Assembly (NCBI GenBank): GCA_023382535.1
Contig: JAHDWA010000082.1
Location: 1 to 37,076 of the forward strand
Direction of reading: 5' to 3'
Origin: Anaerolineae bacterium
GTDB taxonomy: Bacteria; Chloroflexota; Anaerolineae; 4572-78; J111
DNA length: 37,076 bases
A program made the translations under genes and the position numbers. Below are positions 1 through 9,396 of this stretch, one piece after another; position 1 is the first letter of the stretch, and each line of letters begins with the position of its first letter. The notes below the pieces were generated by a model, which had not been told where the DNA came from, ran no database searches, and saw nothing but the letters and a program-made list of their open reading frames with translations.

Positions 1-13
1 ACTCCTCTAAAAA

Positions 14-56
14 TAGTAGACGGTAGACAGGAGGGATGATACGACTCTGCTACCTT
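14..56. repeat. Inverted heptamer-array element, copy 1 (degenerate)
   Basis: Period-7 units (TAGTAGA, CGGTAGA, CAGGAGG) run from 14 to 34. After a short spacer comes CTGCTACCTT at 47-56. Both halves recur, inverted, near 24227-24292: the 16-mer at 15-30 equals the reverse complement of 24272-24287, and 47-56 equals the reverse complement of 24240-24249. This is therefore a second copy of the same element. It lies downstream of the leftmost minus-strand gene. The left edge may be cut by the window. Confidence 0.7.
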
Positions 57-123
57 ATTCATTATTGGTGGTGTATAGTCAGGCTCGTGACGACTCCTTA
101 TAAAACAACAGGTTTGGCATAGC

Positions 124-142
124 GGCGACCCTCACGGTCGCC
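124..142. repeat. Small perfect hairpin
   Basis: A 7-base perfect stem (GGCGACC/GGTCGCC) encloses a 5-base loop. It lies 68 bases past the stop of the last minus-strand gene and has no U-tract in that direction, so it is not a standard terminator. It could be a REP-like repeat or an RNA 3'-end stabiliser. The rest of 1-209 shows no gene. Confidence 0.45.
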
Positions 143-209
143 CGATACCAGGCAGGCAAAAGGCTGTGCCCGACCTACTGCGATGGGAGAACCGGTGCTA
201 TCCGCCGGG

Positions 210-926
210 TCATTCCTTCACTTCCTCCCACCGGCCGCCCAAAAGCTGGGTCAGCTTTTGGCGCTGGGTGGCCGAGATGGCCCGGCTCTTCTCCTGCTCG
301 CGCAAATAGGCTTTTAGCTCATTGGTGCGCATCACCGGGATGTCAGAGTTACTGACGCTGAGTTCGACATTTTTGTGAGTGAAGAGAATCAGCGGCTTCA
401 GCTCCGGTATTTCCTCTTCCGCCAGGTTTTTGCGCAAGAATTTCTCCAGCTTGTCCAGGCGGTTTTCAGCCTCGGCAGCGGGAGATCCTAAGCCCTCGTC
501 GGCAAAGAAGCGAAAGAACCGATTCCAGGTAAATTTGCGGGAATAGCGCCGCCCATTGACGATAATCTGGCCGTCCTGATTTTTAACCACTACGGCGTAC
601 AAGCGGCTGGGGGTGAGCAGCACATGCGGCAGCGGGGCCGTGTAGTTGAACAGGACAAAATCGTTGCCAAATTTCTTGAGAGTCGTCGTCAACACCTGGT
701 CGGCCCGTGGTTCGCGCACCCAGCGGTTGACCAGGTGGGAGCTGATGGTAGCAAAAACGAAGCCCAGAGCCAGCAGAATCAAGGTTGGCTGAAAATATTG
801 TGGCTGGCTCATGCTCATAAAGTTGGTGATGAGGCCGCCAATAAGGAACAGCATGGTCAGGGGGGCAACGCGCCTGGCCCACTTGGCCCGGCTTTGAATA
901 ATTTCGGTATTGGTATGAACCCTCAT
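210..926 (-). CDS. Membrane protein with NERD-like domain
   Basis: A 238-residue protein from ATG 926; a longer frame to 1013 exists but lies inside fabF. ATG 926 overlaps the fabF stop (ATGA), typical of translational coupling. Two hydrophobic helices near residues 20-65 are followed by a soluble region containing LLTPSRLYAVVVKNQDGQI. That resembles the strand-and-VKN core of NERD (nuclease-related) domains, whose members are poorly understood. A charged C-terminal tail follows. It ends the fabF transcript, but no link to lipid synthesis can be shown. The NERD assignment is by motif resemblance only. Confidence 0.6.
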   Translation of the reverse strand: MRVHTNTEIIQSRAKWARRVAPLTMLFLIGGLITNFMSMSQPQYFQPTLILLALGFVFATISSHLVNRWVREPRADQVLTTTLKKFGNDFVLFNYTAPLPHVLLTPSRLYAVVVKNQDGQIIVNGRRYSRKFTWNRFFRFFADEGLGSPAAEAENRLDKLEKFLRKNLAEEEIPELKPLILFTHKNVELSVSNSDIPVMRTNELKAYLREQEKSRAISATQRQKLTQLLGGRWEEVKE

Positions 927-2149
927 AGATAATCCTTGTATTTGCCTAAAACCAAACAAGAGTTCTGGCCACCCAAGCCAAATGAGTTGGACAGCGCCAC
1001 CTGCACGCTGCACTGGCGGGACTGGTTGGGTACGTAATCCAGGTCGCAGGTTGGATCAGGGATTTGATAGTTAATGGTCGGGTGAATCACCCCGGTTTCG
1101 ATGGCCTTGACACAGGCCAGGGCCTCAATCGCTCCGGCTGCACCAAACGAGTGGCCCAGCATGCTTTTGGTCGAGCTAATCGGTATGGTATAGGCTCGCT
1201 TGCCAAAGAGTGACTTGATCGCGAAAGTCTCGCTGGTGTCGCCCAGCGGCGTGCCAGGACCGTGAGCATTGATATACTCCACCTCATCCGGGCTGACCCC
1301 GGCGTCGGCCAGTGCCCAGCGCATAGCCCGGATAGCCCCCCGCGAGTCGGGATCTGGCGCGGCAATGTGATAGGTATCAGACGAGTGCGCGCTGCCCAGT
1401 ACTTCGGCATAGATCCGGGCGCGGCGGGCCAGGGCATGGTCCAATCGTTCCAGAATAAACATGGCTCCCCCCTCGCCGACGACGAAGCCATCACGGCCGG
1501 CGTCGAAGGGCCGACAGGCGTGGGCCGGGTCGTCGTTGCGGGTCGAGAGGGCGCGCATGGCGCTAAACCCGGCCAGGGTCGTTTCAACAATGGCCGCCTC
1601 GACTCCCCCGGCAATCATCACCTCGCAGCGGCCCCGCTTGATCACCTCGGCGGCCTCGGCAATGGCCATCGTCCCGGCGGCGCAGGCGGTAGCCGTCGTA
1701 TTGCTGTAGCCCTGCGCGTTGAGCTTAATGCAGATGTGAAAAGTTGACAAATTGGGCAGGGCCGCTGGCAGCGAAAAGGGGCTGACCTTGCCCAGGCCGC
1801 GCTCCAAATAGTCGCGCAGACCATCTTCGGCCTTGTCAAAGCCGCCCATCGCCGTCCCAACCAGTGCGCCGCTGCGTTCGGCCAGGCTGCCGGTGAAGGG
1901 ATAGGATAGCCCTGCATCCTCGACGGCCTGTACCGCTGCGGCAATGGCAAAGTGGGAGCAGCGCGCCATCCGCTTGGCTTCTTTGGCCGGGAGGTAAGCC
2001 TGCGGTGAAAAACCTTTAACCTCTCCGGCAAAGCGGGTCGGCAGGTGGGAGGCATCAAAGAGAGTAATGCCGGCAATGCCGGATACTCCTTTGACCAGGT
2101 TCTCCCAGGTTTCTGTGACCGTATGCCCCAAAGGGGTCATCGCGCCCAT
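923..2149 (-). CDS. fabF: Beta-ketoacyl-ACP synthase II
   Basis: FabF condenses malonyl-ACP with acyl-ACP in fatty-acid elongation in the cytosol. Thiolase-fold markers are intact: nucleophilic Cys156 in TATACAAGT, His296 in INAHGPGTPLGD, and Lys328/His333 in STKSMLGHSFGAAG (numbered from ATG 2149). The frame continues upstream of this ATG and encodes RVVITG, the conserved first beta strand of the family, so the true protein should be longer. However, no ATG, GTG or TTG exists between the strong AGGAGAAG ribosome-binding site (2211-2218) and ATG 2149; that interval is a heptamer array. The real start is therefore unclear: ATC at 2204-2206 sits at a suitable distance, or the protein starts late and lacks strand 1. 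The stop overlaps the start of the next gene. Confidence 0.9.
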   Translation of the reverse strand: MGAMTPLGHTVTETWENLVKGVSGIAGITLFDASHLPTRFAGEVKGFSPQAYLPAKEAKRMARCSHFAIAAAVQAVEDAGLSYPFTGSLAERSGALVGTAMGGFDKAEDGLRDYLERGLGKVSPFSLPAALPNLSTFHICIKLNAQGYSNTTATACAAGTMAIAEAAEVIKRGRCEVMIAGGVEAAIVETTLAGFSAMRALSTRNDDPAHACRPFDAGRDGFVVGEGGAMFILERLDHALARRARIYAEVLGSAHSSDTYHIAAPDPDSRGAIRAMRWALADAGVSPDEVEYINAHGPGTPLGDTSETFAIKSLFGKRAYTIPISSTKSMLGHSFGAAGAIEALACVKAIETGVIHPTINYQIPDPTCDLDYVPNQSRQCSVQVALSNSFGLGGQNSCLVLGKYKDYL

Positions 2150-2167
2150 ACCCGTGATGACGACGCG

Positions 2168-2209
2168 GGATGCGGGAGATGGAGTCTGGGATGTTGGATA
2201 TTGGATGTT
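2168..2209. repeat. Heptamer array between fabF ribosome-binding site and coding region
   Basis: Six consecutive 7-base units on the plus strand: GGATGCG, GGAGATG, GAGTCTG, GGATGTT, GGATATT, GGATGTT. The array starts one base after the minus-strand AGGAGAAG at 2211-2218 and ends just before the codons for RVVITG of FabF. No inverted partner array is visible beside it, unlike the other copies. Confidence 0.75.
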
Positions 2210-2261
2210 ACTTCTCCTGCGTTTCCGTAAGTCGGCGAATCTGTAAAGAAGTTGGGTTCTT

Positions 2262-2371
2262 ATGTCATTCCGAGTGGAGCGTAGCGGAACGAGAAATCTC
2301 TTAAATCTATACTAAAGCGTAGCTTTTCAGGGATTTCTCGCTCCCGCGTAGCGGATCGCTCGAAATGACAT
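2262..2371. repeat. MITE-like imperfect palindrome
   Basis: About 110 bases whose ends are inverted: ATGTCATTCCGAG at the left and CTCGAAATGACAT at the right. The similarity continues inward (GAGCGTAGCGGAACGAGAAATC against the complement of GATTTCTCGCTCCCGCGTAGC). Repeats beginning GTCATT.CGAG are common in bacterial genomes. The element fills most of the plsX-fabF gap and carries no gene. If transcribed from plsX, it would form a long hairpin ahead of the fabF ribosome-binding site. Confidence 0.75.
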
Positions 2372-2404
2372 GTTCTGAGTTTAATTCCGATGATATCTAA
2401 TATT

Positions 2405-3451
2405 TTAATCCGCTTCACTGACTCGTTGAGCTATTGCTTCGTTGTCTTGTTGACTCTTCGCTTCGTTCAGCCCCTGCTCAATAACGCCGACGATATTTTT
2501 TTCAGCCGCTTGTTTGGCCACACGGATGGCGTTTCGAATGGCATAGGCGTCGGAGCGGCCGTGGGCAATGATGACCACCCCGTTAACCCCCAGGAGCGGC
2601 CCGCCGCCATATTCGCGGTAATCCAGCTTGGCTTTCAGCGCACGGAAGGCCGGTCGAGCCAGCAGGGCGCCGGCTGCGGCCAGGGGCCGCGCCTTGATTT
2701 CACGTTCCAGCGCCTTGACAATCATCGAAGCGACGCCTTCGGCCCCTTTGATAAAGACGTTGCCGGTGAAACCGTCGGTTACTACGACGTCGGCCAGGCC
2801 CGCTGGAATATCTTTGCCCTCGACATTGCCGACAAAGTTGAGGTTGCTGGCTTTCAGCAGGGGCGTGACTTCTTGAACGAGCATGCTCCCCTTATCTTCC
2901 TCCTCGCCCGTGGACAGCAGCCCAACCCGCGGGTTGGGCATGTTCAACACCTGGCTGGCGTAGTAATGGCCCATCAGGGCAAATTGCAGCAGAAACTCCG
3001 GGCGCGCATCGGTATTAGCGCCCACGTCCAGCAAAAAGCAGAAGCCCTGGGGCGACTCATTGGGGAAGATCACGCTCAGGGCCGGGCGCTTGATGCCTTT
3101 AATCCGGCCCAGGCCAAATAATGCCGCCGCCAAGACGCCCCCGGAATTGCCGGCGCTGACAAAGGCGTCGCTGGCTCCCGTTTTCAGCAGCTCTATCGCC
3201 ACCACCATCGAGGCATCCTTTTTGTTTTTTACCGCCGTCGCCGGGTGCTCGTGCATTTCGACGACTTCGCTGGCGGGGATGATCGGCAAATCCAGGCCGG
3301 CAGTCGGGTGTTTAGCCAGCTCAGCCTCGATAGTTTGGGGCCGGCCGACCAGTTGAACGGTCAGCTTGAAATCCCGCGCCGCCCAGACAGCCGCGTGGAC
3401 TGCCGCCTCCGGGGCGTGGTCGCCGCCCATAGCATCCAGAGCTATTTTCAT
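2405..3451 (-). CDS. plsX: Phosphate acyltransferase PlsX
   Basis: PlsX converts acyl-ACP to acyl-phosphate for the PlsY route to lysophosphatidic acid, acting at the inner face of the membrane. The 348-residue product opens with MKIALDAMGGDHAPEAAV, the family signature. It also has LDVGANTDARPEFLLQFALMG and VVTDGFTGNVFIKGAEG, both typical. Length is normal. ATG 3451 has a GGGAG ribosome-binding site. A promoter lies directly upstream. plsX next to fabF is a common lipid-synthesis pairing; here the two are separated by a MITE-like repeat, so co-transcription is likely but not certain. Confidence 0.95.
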   Translation of the reverse strand: MKIALDAMGGDHAPEAAVHAAVWAARDFKLTVQLVGRPQTIEAELAKHPTAGLDLPIIPASEVVEMHEHPATAVKNKKDASMVVAIELLKTGASDAFVSAGNSGGVLAAALFGLGRIKGIKRPALSVIFPNESPQGFCFLLDVGANTDARPEFLLQFALMGHYYASQVLNMPNPRVGLLSTGEEEDKGSMLVQEVTPLLKASNLNFVGNVEGKDIPAGLADVVVTDGFTGNVFIKGAEGVASMIVKALEREIKARPLAAAGALLARPAFRALKAKLDYREYGGGPLLGVNGVVIIAHGRSDAYAIRNAIRVAKQAAEKNIVGVIEQGLNEAKSQQDNEAIAQRVSEAD

Positions 3452-3477
3452 GCAGGTCTCCCAGGAAGAGTGGGCGG

Positions 3478-3506
3478 ATTATAGCATATTGGCAATGACT
3501 GGGCAA
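3478..3506 (-). promoter_or_regulatory. Predicted sigma70-type promoter for plsX
   Basis: On the minus strand TTGCCC (3501-3506), a 17-base spacer and TATAAT (3478-3483), with the plsX ATG about 27 bases downstream of the -10 box. The -35 box matches consensus in four of six positions. Confidence 0.6.
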
Positions 3507-3621
3507 TCGGATATTAAGGGGAAAGAGGACTCGCTTGGTAAATCAGAATTTGCGGGATTTCAGGATTTCGTGGGGCTTGAAGTTGATGTACGATGACCCT
3601 GATTATGTATCAGGCATCAGG

Positions 3622-3993
3622 TTAATTTTGCTGCTGGGTACTTGAACTCGCCAGGCGGTGAGTTTCCTGGTCGTACCGCCCCTGCAGTTCATTACAGATT
3701 GTCTTTTCCCACAGGGGCACGTCATTCACATATGCTGCCCGGGCAATCAGGTGGGCGGCTACTGGTGTGGTCAAAAAAATAAAGGCAATGATGGCGATGA
3801 CCCGTATTGCGATCGCCAAATCGTAGAAATAAAGGGCGGCTGCCAGCAGGGCCAGGCTGGCTCCCAGGGAGCCGGCTTTGCTGGCAGCAGACATGCGCAG
3901 GAACATATCGGGCATGCGGACCACCCCCAGGGCGGCAATAAACACAAAGACCGCGCCGGCCAGCAGCAGCAATAAGCTAATCACCTCGCGCAT
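3622..3993 (-). CDS. mrpG: Mrp antiporter subunit G
   Basis: Smallest-type membrane subunit of the seven-part cation/proton antiporter. 123 residues from ATG 3993. A longer frame would need a TTG at 4023, and the chosen start gives the usual [13 protein letters not shown] opening. Three hydrophobic helices contain GVVRMPDMFLRMSAASKAG and FLTTPVAAHLIARAAY, both MnhG/PhaG hallmarks. The gene overlaps mrpF by 17 bases and ends the operon. The glutamine-rich tail is not conserved in the family. Confidence 0.92.
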   Translation of the reverse strand: MREVISLLLLLAGAVFVFIAALGVVRMPDMFLRMSAASKAGSLGASLALLAAALYFYDLAIAIRVIAIIAFIFLTTPVAAHLIARAAYVNDVPLWEKTICNELQGRYDQETHRLASSSTQQQN

Positions 3994-4255
3994 TTTTGGT
4001 TTTCCTTTCCAGATAATAGGCAAAGGCCACCGTGCCCAGAAATGAAATCAAGGCAAAAACCATGATCACATCCAAAAAGACTGGTTGATTCACGGTCACA
4101 GCGTAGGTAGCCGCCAGCCCGACCCCAATCACACTGATCAGATCAAGCGCGACAACCCGGTCGGGCAGGCTTGGCCCGCGCAGCAGGCGGATAAAAGCCA
4201 GCCCCAACGCCCCCAGGAGCAGCAGCGAGACCAGCAGCAGGATTGGCCCACTCAT
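3977..4255 (-). CDS. mrpF: Mrp antiporter subunit F
   Basis: 92-residue, three-helix membrane subunit of the Mrp complex. The segment [19 protein letters not shown] is the conserved MnhF/PhaF loop, and the length is normal. ATG 4255 overlaps the mrpE stop by four bases (ATGA), and the 3' end overlaps mrpG. The subunit is needed for assembly of the complex in characterised bacteria; no independent activity is known. Confidence 0.93.
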   Translation of the reverse strand: MSGPILLLVSLLLLGALGLAFIRLLRGPSLPDRVVALDLISVIGVGLAATYAVTVNQPVFLDVIMVFALISFLGTVAFAYYLERKTKNARGD

Positions 4256-4725
4256 GAGAAAACCTCTCGCACCCGCCGTTCGAACCCTTCTTTGATCTCG
4301 CGTCGAAAGGTCTCGACGTCTTCAATGTACATCGCGTGGACGTACAGGACGCGCCGGTCGGTCGAGACGTCCAGGCTCAACGAGCCAGGAGTCAGGGTAA
4401 TCAGGTTGGCCAGCAGGGTGATTTCGGCGTCAGACTTCAAATCCAGGGGGATGGCGACCACCCCCGGCCGCATCGTCAGGGATGGGCGGATGACGTGGTA
4501 GGCAACCCGCAGGTTGGCAATGAGTAGCTCGCCCAGAAAGAAGAAGAAAAAGCTGACCACCCGGACAATTTTACGAAAATAGCCGGCTGTCTCCCGGGCC
4601 GGTCGCACCAGCCACAGCAGCAGATAGCCCAGCCCAAACCCGGCGACCAGATTGACCGGGGTGAACTGGCCGGTCAGCGCTACCCAGGCCAGGGCCAGCA
4701 GTACGTTCAAAATAAAAAGCTTCAC
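4252..4725 (-). CDS. mrpE: Mrp antiporter subunit E
   Basis: 157-residue MnhE-family subunit with N-terminal helices and a cytosolic C-terminal domain. [20 protein letters not shown] followed by LYVHAM is the family signature. The start is GTG 4725, preceded by a strong AGGAGG, and it overlaps the mrpD stop by four bases (GTGA). Confidence 0.93.
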   Translation of the reverse strand: MKLFILNVLLALAWVALTGQFTPVNLVAGFGLGYLLLWLVRPARETAGYFRKIVRVVSFFFFFLGELLIANLRVAYHVIRPSLTMRPGVVAIPLDLKSDAEITLLANLITLTPGSLSLDVSTDRRVLYVHAMYIEDVETFRREIKEGFERRVREVFS

Positions 4726-6230
4726 GGTACCCCTCCTAAAACCGTATCAATGTAGGCTGCCGGATGCAGCAGTTGCTCGGCGGCCTGGCGGGCCAGCAGG
4801 AAAAACGGTTCAGCGGCCAGCCCCATCACCACACTCAAGAGCGCCAAAAAGGCAATCGGGGCCAGAAACAGCCATTTTTGGGGCTGGGTACCGGCCGGTG
4901 CGGGCGCCTTCCCATCTGTCACGGGCGGCCGCTCTTTCCAGAAAGCTTCGGCCCAAATCTTGGTCATCGAATACAGGGTCAGCACGCTGACCCCCAATGC
5001 CACGGCAACCAGGAGATAGTGCTCGGCTTCCAGGCCGGCTTGGACCAGGATGAATTTGGCCCAAAAACCGGATAACGGTGGGATACCGGCCAGAGACAGG
5101 GCCGGTATTAAGAACAACACGGCAATCCCCGGCTGCGTTTGGTACAACCCGCCCAGTTTCTTCAAATCATACGTCCCGGCCAGCCGCTGGGCCACGCCGC
5201 TGACCAGGAAGAGGGCTGATTTAGCCAGGATAACGTGAGCCATAAAAAATATTGCGCCGGTCAGGGCCAGGGGGGTGAACAGGCCCAGCCCCAGCAGCAG
5301 GTACCCGATCTGGCTGATAATGTGGAACGACAGCAAACGCCGGAATTCGTTTTGCACTACCGCGCCCAGTACACCGGAAATCATGGTCAGGGCGGCCAGG
5401 GTCAGGATCAGGGTGTGGGTATAATCCGGGTTTTGGGTGAAAACCAGGGTGAAGCTGCGGATCAAAGCGTAAACCCCCACTTTGGTCAGCAAGGCCGAAA
5501 AGATGGTCGTAATGACGACCGGTGGGGTATGGTACGAGGCCGGCAGCCAGAAAAAGAGCGGAAAGATGGCCGCCTTGACTCCAAAAGCGATCATAAACAG
5601 GATAGACAGGGTAGTTACCAGGCCGGGTTGGGCAATAGTGGGCAGCCGGCGGGCCAGGTCGGCCATATTCAAGCTGCCGGTCAGGCCGTAAAGGATACCT
5701 AGAGCGGTCAGGAACAGAGCCGACGAGACCAGATTGAGGGTGACATATTTTACCGCGCCTTCCAGTTGCCGGCGTTCGCCGCCCAAGGCCAGTAGCACAA
5801 AGGAGGCAATTAACAATACCTCGAACCAGACATACAGGTTGAAGAAGTCGCCGGTCAAAAAAGCGCCGCAAACACCCATTAACATAATATTGAGGAGGGG
5901 ATAGTAGCCAAACGCCTCACGCGGGCGGTCGAGGCTGGCCCAGGAGTAAAGCACGGTCAGCAGGCCCATCAGGCCGGCCAGCACGACCATCAAGGCGCTG
6001 AACAGGTCGGCCACGATGACGATGCCGTAAGGGGCGGGCCAGTTGCCCACCGGAGTCGCCTGGATGCCGTTCTGCCAGACGGAGGTCAGCAGGGCCAGGG
6101 CTGCCCCAAAAAGCGCCGCACTACCTGCCAGGCTGAACAGCCGCTGCATCCGGGGGCGCTGCCAGGCCAGCAGGCAGACAATGGCGGTCAAAAAAGGGAT
6201 AACAATAGGCAAAATCAGGAGGGTGTTCAT
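4722..6230 (-). CDS. mrpD: Mrp antiporter subunit D (NuoN/NuoM-like)
   Basis: 502-residue polytopic protein of the proton-antiporter family shared with complex [22 protein letters not shown] and [18 protein letters not shown] hold the buried lysines of the proton channel. [19 protein letters not shown] and the [20 protein letters not shown] segment are also characteristic. It pairs with MrpA to form the ion path. The start lies four bases after the end of mrpC. Confidence 0.95.
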   Translation of the reverse strand: MNTLLILPIVIPFLTAIVCLLAWQRPRMQRLFSLAGSAALFGAALALLTSVWQNGIQATPVGNWPAPYGIVIVADLFSALMVVLAGLMGLLTVLYSWASLDRPREAFGYYPLLNIMLMGVCGAFLTGDFFNLYVWFEVLLIASFVLLALGGERRQLEGAVKYVTLNLVSSALFLTALGILYGLTGSLNMADLARRLPTIAQPGLVTTLSILFMIAFGVKAAIFPLFFWLPASYHTPPVVITTIFSALLTKVGVYALIRSFTLVFTQNPDYTHTLILTLAALTMISGVLGAVVQNEFRRLLSFHIISQIGYLLLGLGLFTPLALTGAIFFMAHVILAKSALFLVSGVAQRLAGTYDLKKLGGLYQTQPGIAVLFLIPALSLAGIPPLSGFWAKFILVQAGLEAEHYLLVAVALGVSVLTLYSMTKIWAEAFWKERPPVTDGKAPAPAGTQPQKWLFLAPIAFLALLSVVMGLAAEPFFLLARQAAEQLLHPAAYIDTVLGGVP

Positions 6231-6234
6231 GGCG

Positions 6235-6582
6235 TCAGCTATCGGTTGCTTTCATCTGATCAAGGTCGTCGTTGCCGACGGTTTGATAAACACGCTTGAT
6301 CAGCACCACGGCAAATGCCTGCACCCCAAAGCCGATGACAATGGCCGTGAGAATCAGCGCCTGTGGCAGCGGGTCGGCAAAGGGCGTGGTCAGGGTGGTT
6401 TCATTGGCCGGGATCAGGGGCGGCTGGCCGGGAGTCAAGCGCCCTACATCGAAAATCAATAGATTGGTGGCATGGCCCAGCAGCACCAGGCCGATGATTA
6501 ATTTGACAATGCTGCGCCGCAGCATCATGTAGATGCCGCCCGCATACAGCCCGCCGATCACAAACGCCAGAATCGTTTCCAT
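6235..6582 (-). CDS. mrpC: Mrp antiporter subunit C (NuoK-like)
   Basis: 115 residues from ATG 6582, one base after the mrpB stop; a longer frame would need a TTG at 6603 inside mrpB. Three helices resemble Nuo[25 protein letters not shown] and [23 protein letters not shown] are typical of MnhC, including the Asp/Pro-rich loop before [13 protein letters not shown]. Length is normal for the family. Confidence 0.94.
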   Translation of the reverse strand: METILAFVIGGLYAGGIYMMLRRSIVKLIIGLVLLGHATNLLIFDVGRLTPGQPPLIPANETTLTTPFADPLPQALILTAIVIGFGVQAFAVVLIKRVYQTVGNDDLDQMKATDS

Positions 6583-6583
6583 C

Positions 6584-6991
6584 TTATTCGTCCGCCAGCG
6601 CAAAAATAATGGTTAAAGTAATGCCAATGACCACCAGGTAGACCCCCAGGTCAAACAGAACAGGCGTGCCGGCTTTGCCCAGCACTGGGATGGTCTGGGC
6701 GCTCCAGAGGCCGGTCATAAAAGGTTGTCCTGATAAGAGTCCCAACAGGCCGCTGCCGAGGGCAAGCAGCAGGCCCAGGGCGGTCAATTTGATCGGATCA
6801 ATGTGCAGCGTTCGCCGGGCCGGGTTGACCCCGTAGGCAATGGTATACAGGGCAAAAGCGGCGGCCGCTACCAGCCCGCCGGCAAACCCACCGCCCGGTT
6901 CATTGTGACCGCGCAGCAGTAGGTAAATTGAGAAGAGCAGCAGGAGCGGGAGCAGATAGCGCGTGGCCGTGCCCAGGATTAACGATCTCAT
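6584..6991 (-). CDS. mrpB: Mrp antiporter subunit B
   Basis: 135-residue MnhB-type subunit with four helices. [19 protein letters not shown] is the family's invariant loop, and [18 protein letters not shown] is its conserved late helix. ATG 6991 overlaps the mrpA stop by four bases. Here MrpA retains its own C-terminal MbhD/MbhE-like part, so this is the stand-alone B subunit, as in Bacillus-type operons. Confidence 0.94.
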   Translation of the reverse strand: MRSLILGTATRYLLPLLLLFSIYLLLRGHNEPGGGFAGGLVAAAAFALYTIAYGVNPARRTLHIDPIKLTALGLLLALGSGLLGLLSGQPFMTGLWSAQTIPVLGKAGTPVLFDLGVYLVVIGITLTIIFALADE

Positions 6992-9306
6992 GGCGCTTTA
7001 CCTCCCAGGCGTAATTTGAGCAGGGCGAAAACGCCCACCGCTGCCGCAGCCAGAACGGTGATCTCGCCTAGTGTATCCAGGCCGCGGAAATCTACGAGGA
7101 TCACGTTGACCACATTGCGCCCATTAGCCAGCACCAGGCTGTTCATAGCAAAAAAGGGCGTCAGGTAGTCCGGGGCGGGCAAGGCTCGCACCACCAGGGT
7201 CAACAGTGTCATCAGCCCGCCCGCGGCCAGAGCGACCAGTAAATCGCGAAGGCGGGCCGACCGGCTGCTCATCCGGGCAAAACGGGGCAGGCGGTACAGC
7301 ACCAGCACGAAGAGAATCACGGTCAGGGTTTCAACAGCGACCTGGGTCATGGCCAGGTCGGGTGCGCCATACAGAATGTAAATCAAGGCAATTGTGTAGC
7401 CAATCACCCCCAAGGCGGCGATGGCGGCCAGGCGGGACTCGGCCTGCCCCACGGCCAAAACAGCGCCCAGAATCAGGGCGGCCAGGAACCACTCGTAATA
7501 GCGAGCCTGGGCTAAATCGGCAAAAAGATCCGGCCAGGTGACCTGAGTGAACAGGGTATAACCGGTCAAACCGATGATCGTAGCGATGACCACCAGCAAA
7601 TAGCGGCGTAAATAACCATTTTGCAGCCACTCTGTTTGAAGCTGGGCTATGCGGAGCATGCCTCGCAGCGCCAGATGGTACCACTGTTCCGGCCCCCAGG
7701 CTGCCAGCGGGTCGAATCGTTGGGTGATGCGGCGCAGCAAGTCGCGCCCGGCATAAAGTCCCACCCCGGCGGCCAGCGTGATCAGGCTGAGAATAAAGAC
7801 CAGATTAAAGCCGCTCCACGCCGTCAGTTTGACCTCGATCAGCTCGTCGAGGACAGCGGCGGCGGAAGCAGCCAGCAGCGGCTTAAACAGGCTGCCCGGC
7901 AGGAATTCGATGATGACTACCAGCAGCAGGCCCAGCGAGGCCAGCACGAGAGGTCCCAGCCACATGCGCAGCGGCGCTTCGTGGGCTTTTTGGGGGGTAT
8001 CAACTTTTGGGCCAAAGAAGGGACGATAAGCCACCAGCCCAGCGGCGACAATGGTAAAGCTATTGGCCAGCATGGCCGCAGCGGTCAGGAGGGTGGCGGT
8101 GGAGGGTGCGGTCAGCGTGGCTTCGTAGATCAACTTCTTGCCAATATAGCCAACCAGGAAGGGCAGCGCCCCGGCCATGGAGAGAGCGGCCAGGCTCACG
8201 GCGGCAAAAGTGACCGGCATCATGTGGCGCAGCCCCGACAGGTGCGTGATGTCGCGCGTACCGGTCTCGTGATCAATGGCCCCTGCTGCCATAAAAAGCG
8301 CACCTTTGTAGAGCGAGTGGACAATCAAGAAGAAGATGGCCGCTTTGATGGCCACGCTCGTCCCCAGGCCGATCAGCAGCACCAGCGTCCCCAGGGCGCT
8401 GATGGTCGAGTAGGCCAGAATCCGCTTGAGATCAGTGTGCTGCCAGCTAAGGTAGGCCCCGATGAGCATTGTCGCCCCGCCGGTGAGGGTCAGCGCGTAC
8501 TGCCATAGCTCCGTACCGCCCAAAATGGGGCTAAACCGGGCCAGCAGATAGATCCCCGCCTTGACCATCGTGGCCGAGTGGAGGTAGGAACTGACCGGGG
8601 CCGGGGCGGCCATCGCCCCAGGCAGCCAGAAATGGAATGGAAATTGGGCTGATTTGGTGAAAGCGCCGAGGAGGATCAGAACCAGCAGGGGCAGGTAGAG
8701 GGAATGGTTGCGGATGACCTCGCCCCGGTTGAGGAGGACATCCAGTTCCAGGCTGCCGCCGGCCAGGCCCAGCAAAATCAATCCGGCCAGTAGGGCCAGT
8801 CCGCCGGCGCCGGTAACCAGCAGAGCCTGCAGGGCGGCGGCGCGGGAGTCCTCTTTTTGGTGGTAGAAACCGATGAGGAGATAGGAACTCAGGCTGGTCA
8901 GTTCCCAAAAAACAAACAGGGTAATGATGTTGCCGGCCAGGACCAGCCCCAGCATCGAGGCCATAAACATCAGCAGGTAGGCGTAAAAACGACCCAATTG
9001 GGGGTGTCCGGCCAGGTAGCCCCCGGCATAGATAACCACCAACCCGCCAATGCCACTGATGAGCAGAGCGAACAGCAGGCTCAACCCATCCACGTAAAAT
9101 GATAGGTTGATACCCAGGCCAGGAACCCAGGGATAGGTGAGGGTGAGGATTTCACCGGCGCTGATGGCTCCCAGGAAGCTGGCGAAATAGGCCAGCAGCC
9201 CCGCCGGCAGCAGGGCGATCAGCCAAGCGGAAGTTCCCCGCGCCAGGCGATGCAGCCACGGCGCAGCTAAGGATAAGGCAAAGCCAGATAGAACAGCAGC
9301 AAACAT
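6988..9306 (-). CDS. mrpA: Mrp antiporter subunit A
   Basis: Largest subunit (772 residues) and first gene of the operon. The NuoL-like antiporter domain (about 1-480) has [19 protein letters not shown] followed by [20 protein letters not shown], with its proton-path Lys and His. The C-terminal part has [20 protein letters not shown] (DUF4040/MbhD-like) and [20 protein letters not shown] (MbhE-like), as in full-length MrpA. The complex exchanges cytosolic Na+ (or other cations) for protons. No clear ribosome-binding site precedes ATG 9306, and an in-frame stop lies a few codons upstream, so the start is constrained but translation may be weak. Confidence 0.95.
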   Translation of the reverse strand: MFAAVLSGFALSLAAPWLHRLARGTSAWLIALLPAGLLAYFASFLGAISAGEILTLTYPWVPGLGINLSFYVDGLSLLFALLISGIGGLVVIYAGGYLAGHPQLGRFYAYLLMFMASMLGLVLAGNIITLFVFWELTSLSSYLLIGFYHQKEDSRAAALQALLVTGAGGLALLAGLILLGLAGGSLELDVLLNRGEVIRNHSLYLPLLVLILLGAFTKSAQFPFHFWLPGAMAAPAPVSSYLHSATMVKAGIYLLARFSPILGGTELWQYALTLTGGATMLIGAYLSWQHTDLKRILAYSTISALGTLVLLIGLGTSVAIKAAIFFLIVHSLYKGALFMAAGAIDHETGTRDITHLSGLRHMMPVTFAAVSLAALSMAGALPFLVGYIGKKLIYEATLTAPSTATLLTAAAMLANSFTIVAAGLVAYRPFFGPKVDTPQKAHEAPLRMWLGPLVLASLGLLLVVIIEFLPGSLFKPLLAASAAAVLDELIEVKLTAWSGFNLVFILSLITLAAGVGLYAGRDLLRRITQRFDPLAAWGPEQWYHLALRGMLRIAQLQTEWLQNGYLRRYLLVVIATIIGLTGYTLFTQVTWPDLFADLAQARYYEWFLAALILGAVLAVGQAESRLAAIAALGVIGYTIALIYILYGAPDLAMTQVAVETLTVILFVLVLYRLPRFARMSSRSARLRDLLVALAAGGLMTLLTLVVRALPAPDYLTPFFAMNSLVLANGRNVVNVILVDFRGLDTLGEITVLAAAAVGVFALLKLRLGGKAP

Positions 9307-9364
9307 ATACGTAAACTCAATCTATCATCAGATTTTTTCATAAGCCCCTTAAAGGTAACTATGC

Positions 9365-9384
9365 TGTGGCTGCATCCAGCCACA
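9365..9384. repeat. Short perfect hairpin between yqhA-like gene and mrpA
   Basis: TGTGGCTG, CATC loop, CAGCCACA: an 8-base perfect stem. On the minus strand it falls after the YqhA-like stop and before mrpA, without a following U-tract. It may be a processing or attenuation structure rather than a terminator. Confidence 0.4.
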
Positions 9385-9396
9385 AAAGGGACAGAT

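Noticed and set aside
7621..8508. 295-residue plus-strand frame
   Set aside because: Antisense to mrpA; Gln/Gly/Arg-rich composition typical of shadow frames in GC-rich genes.
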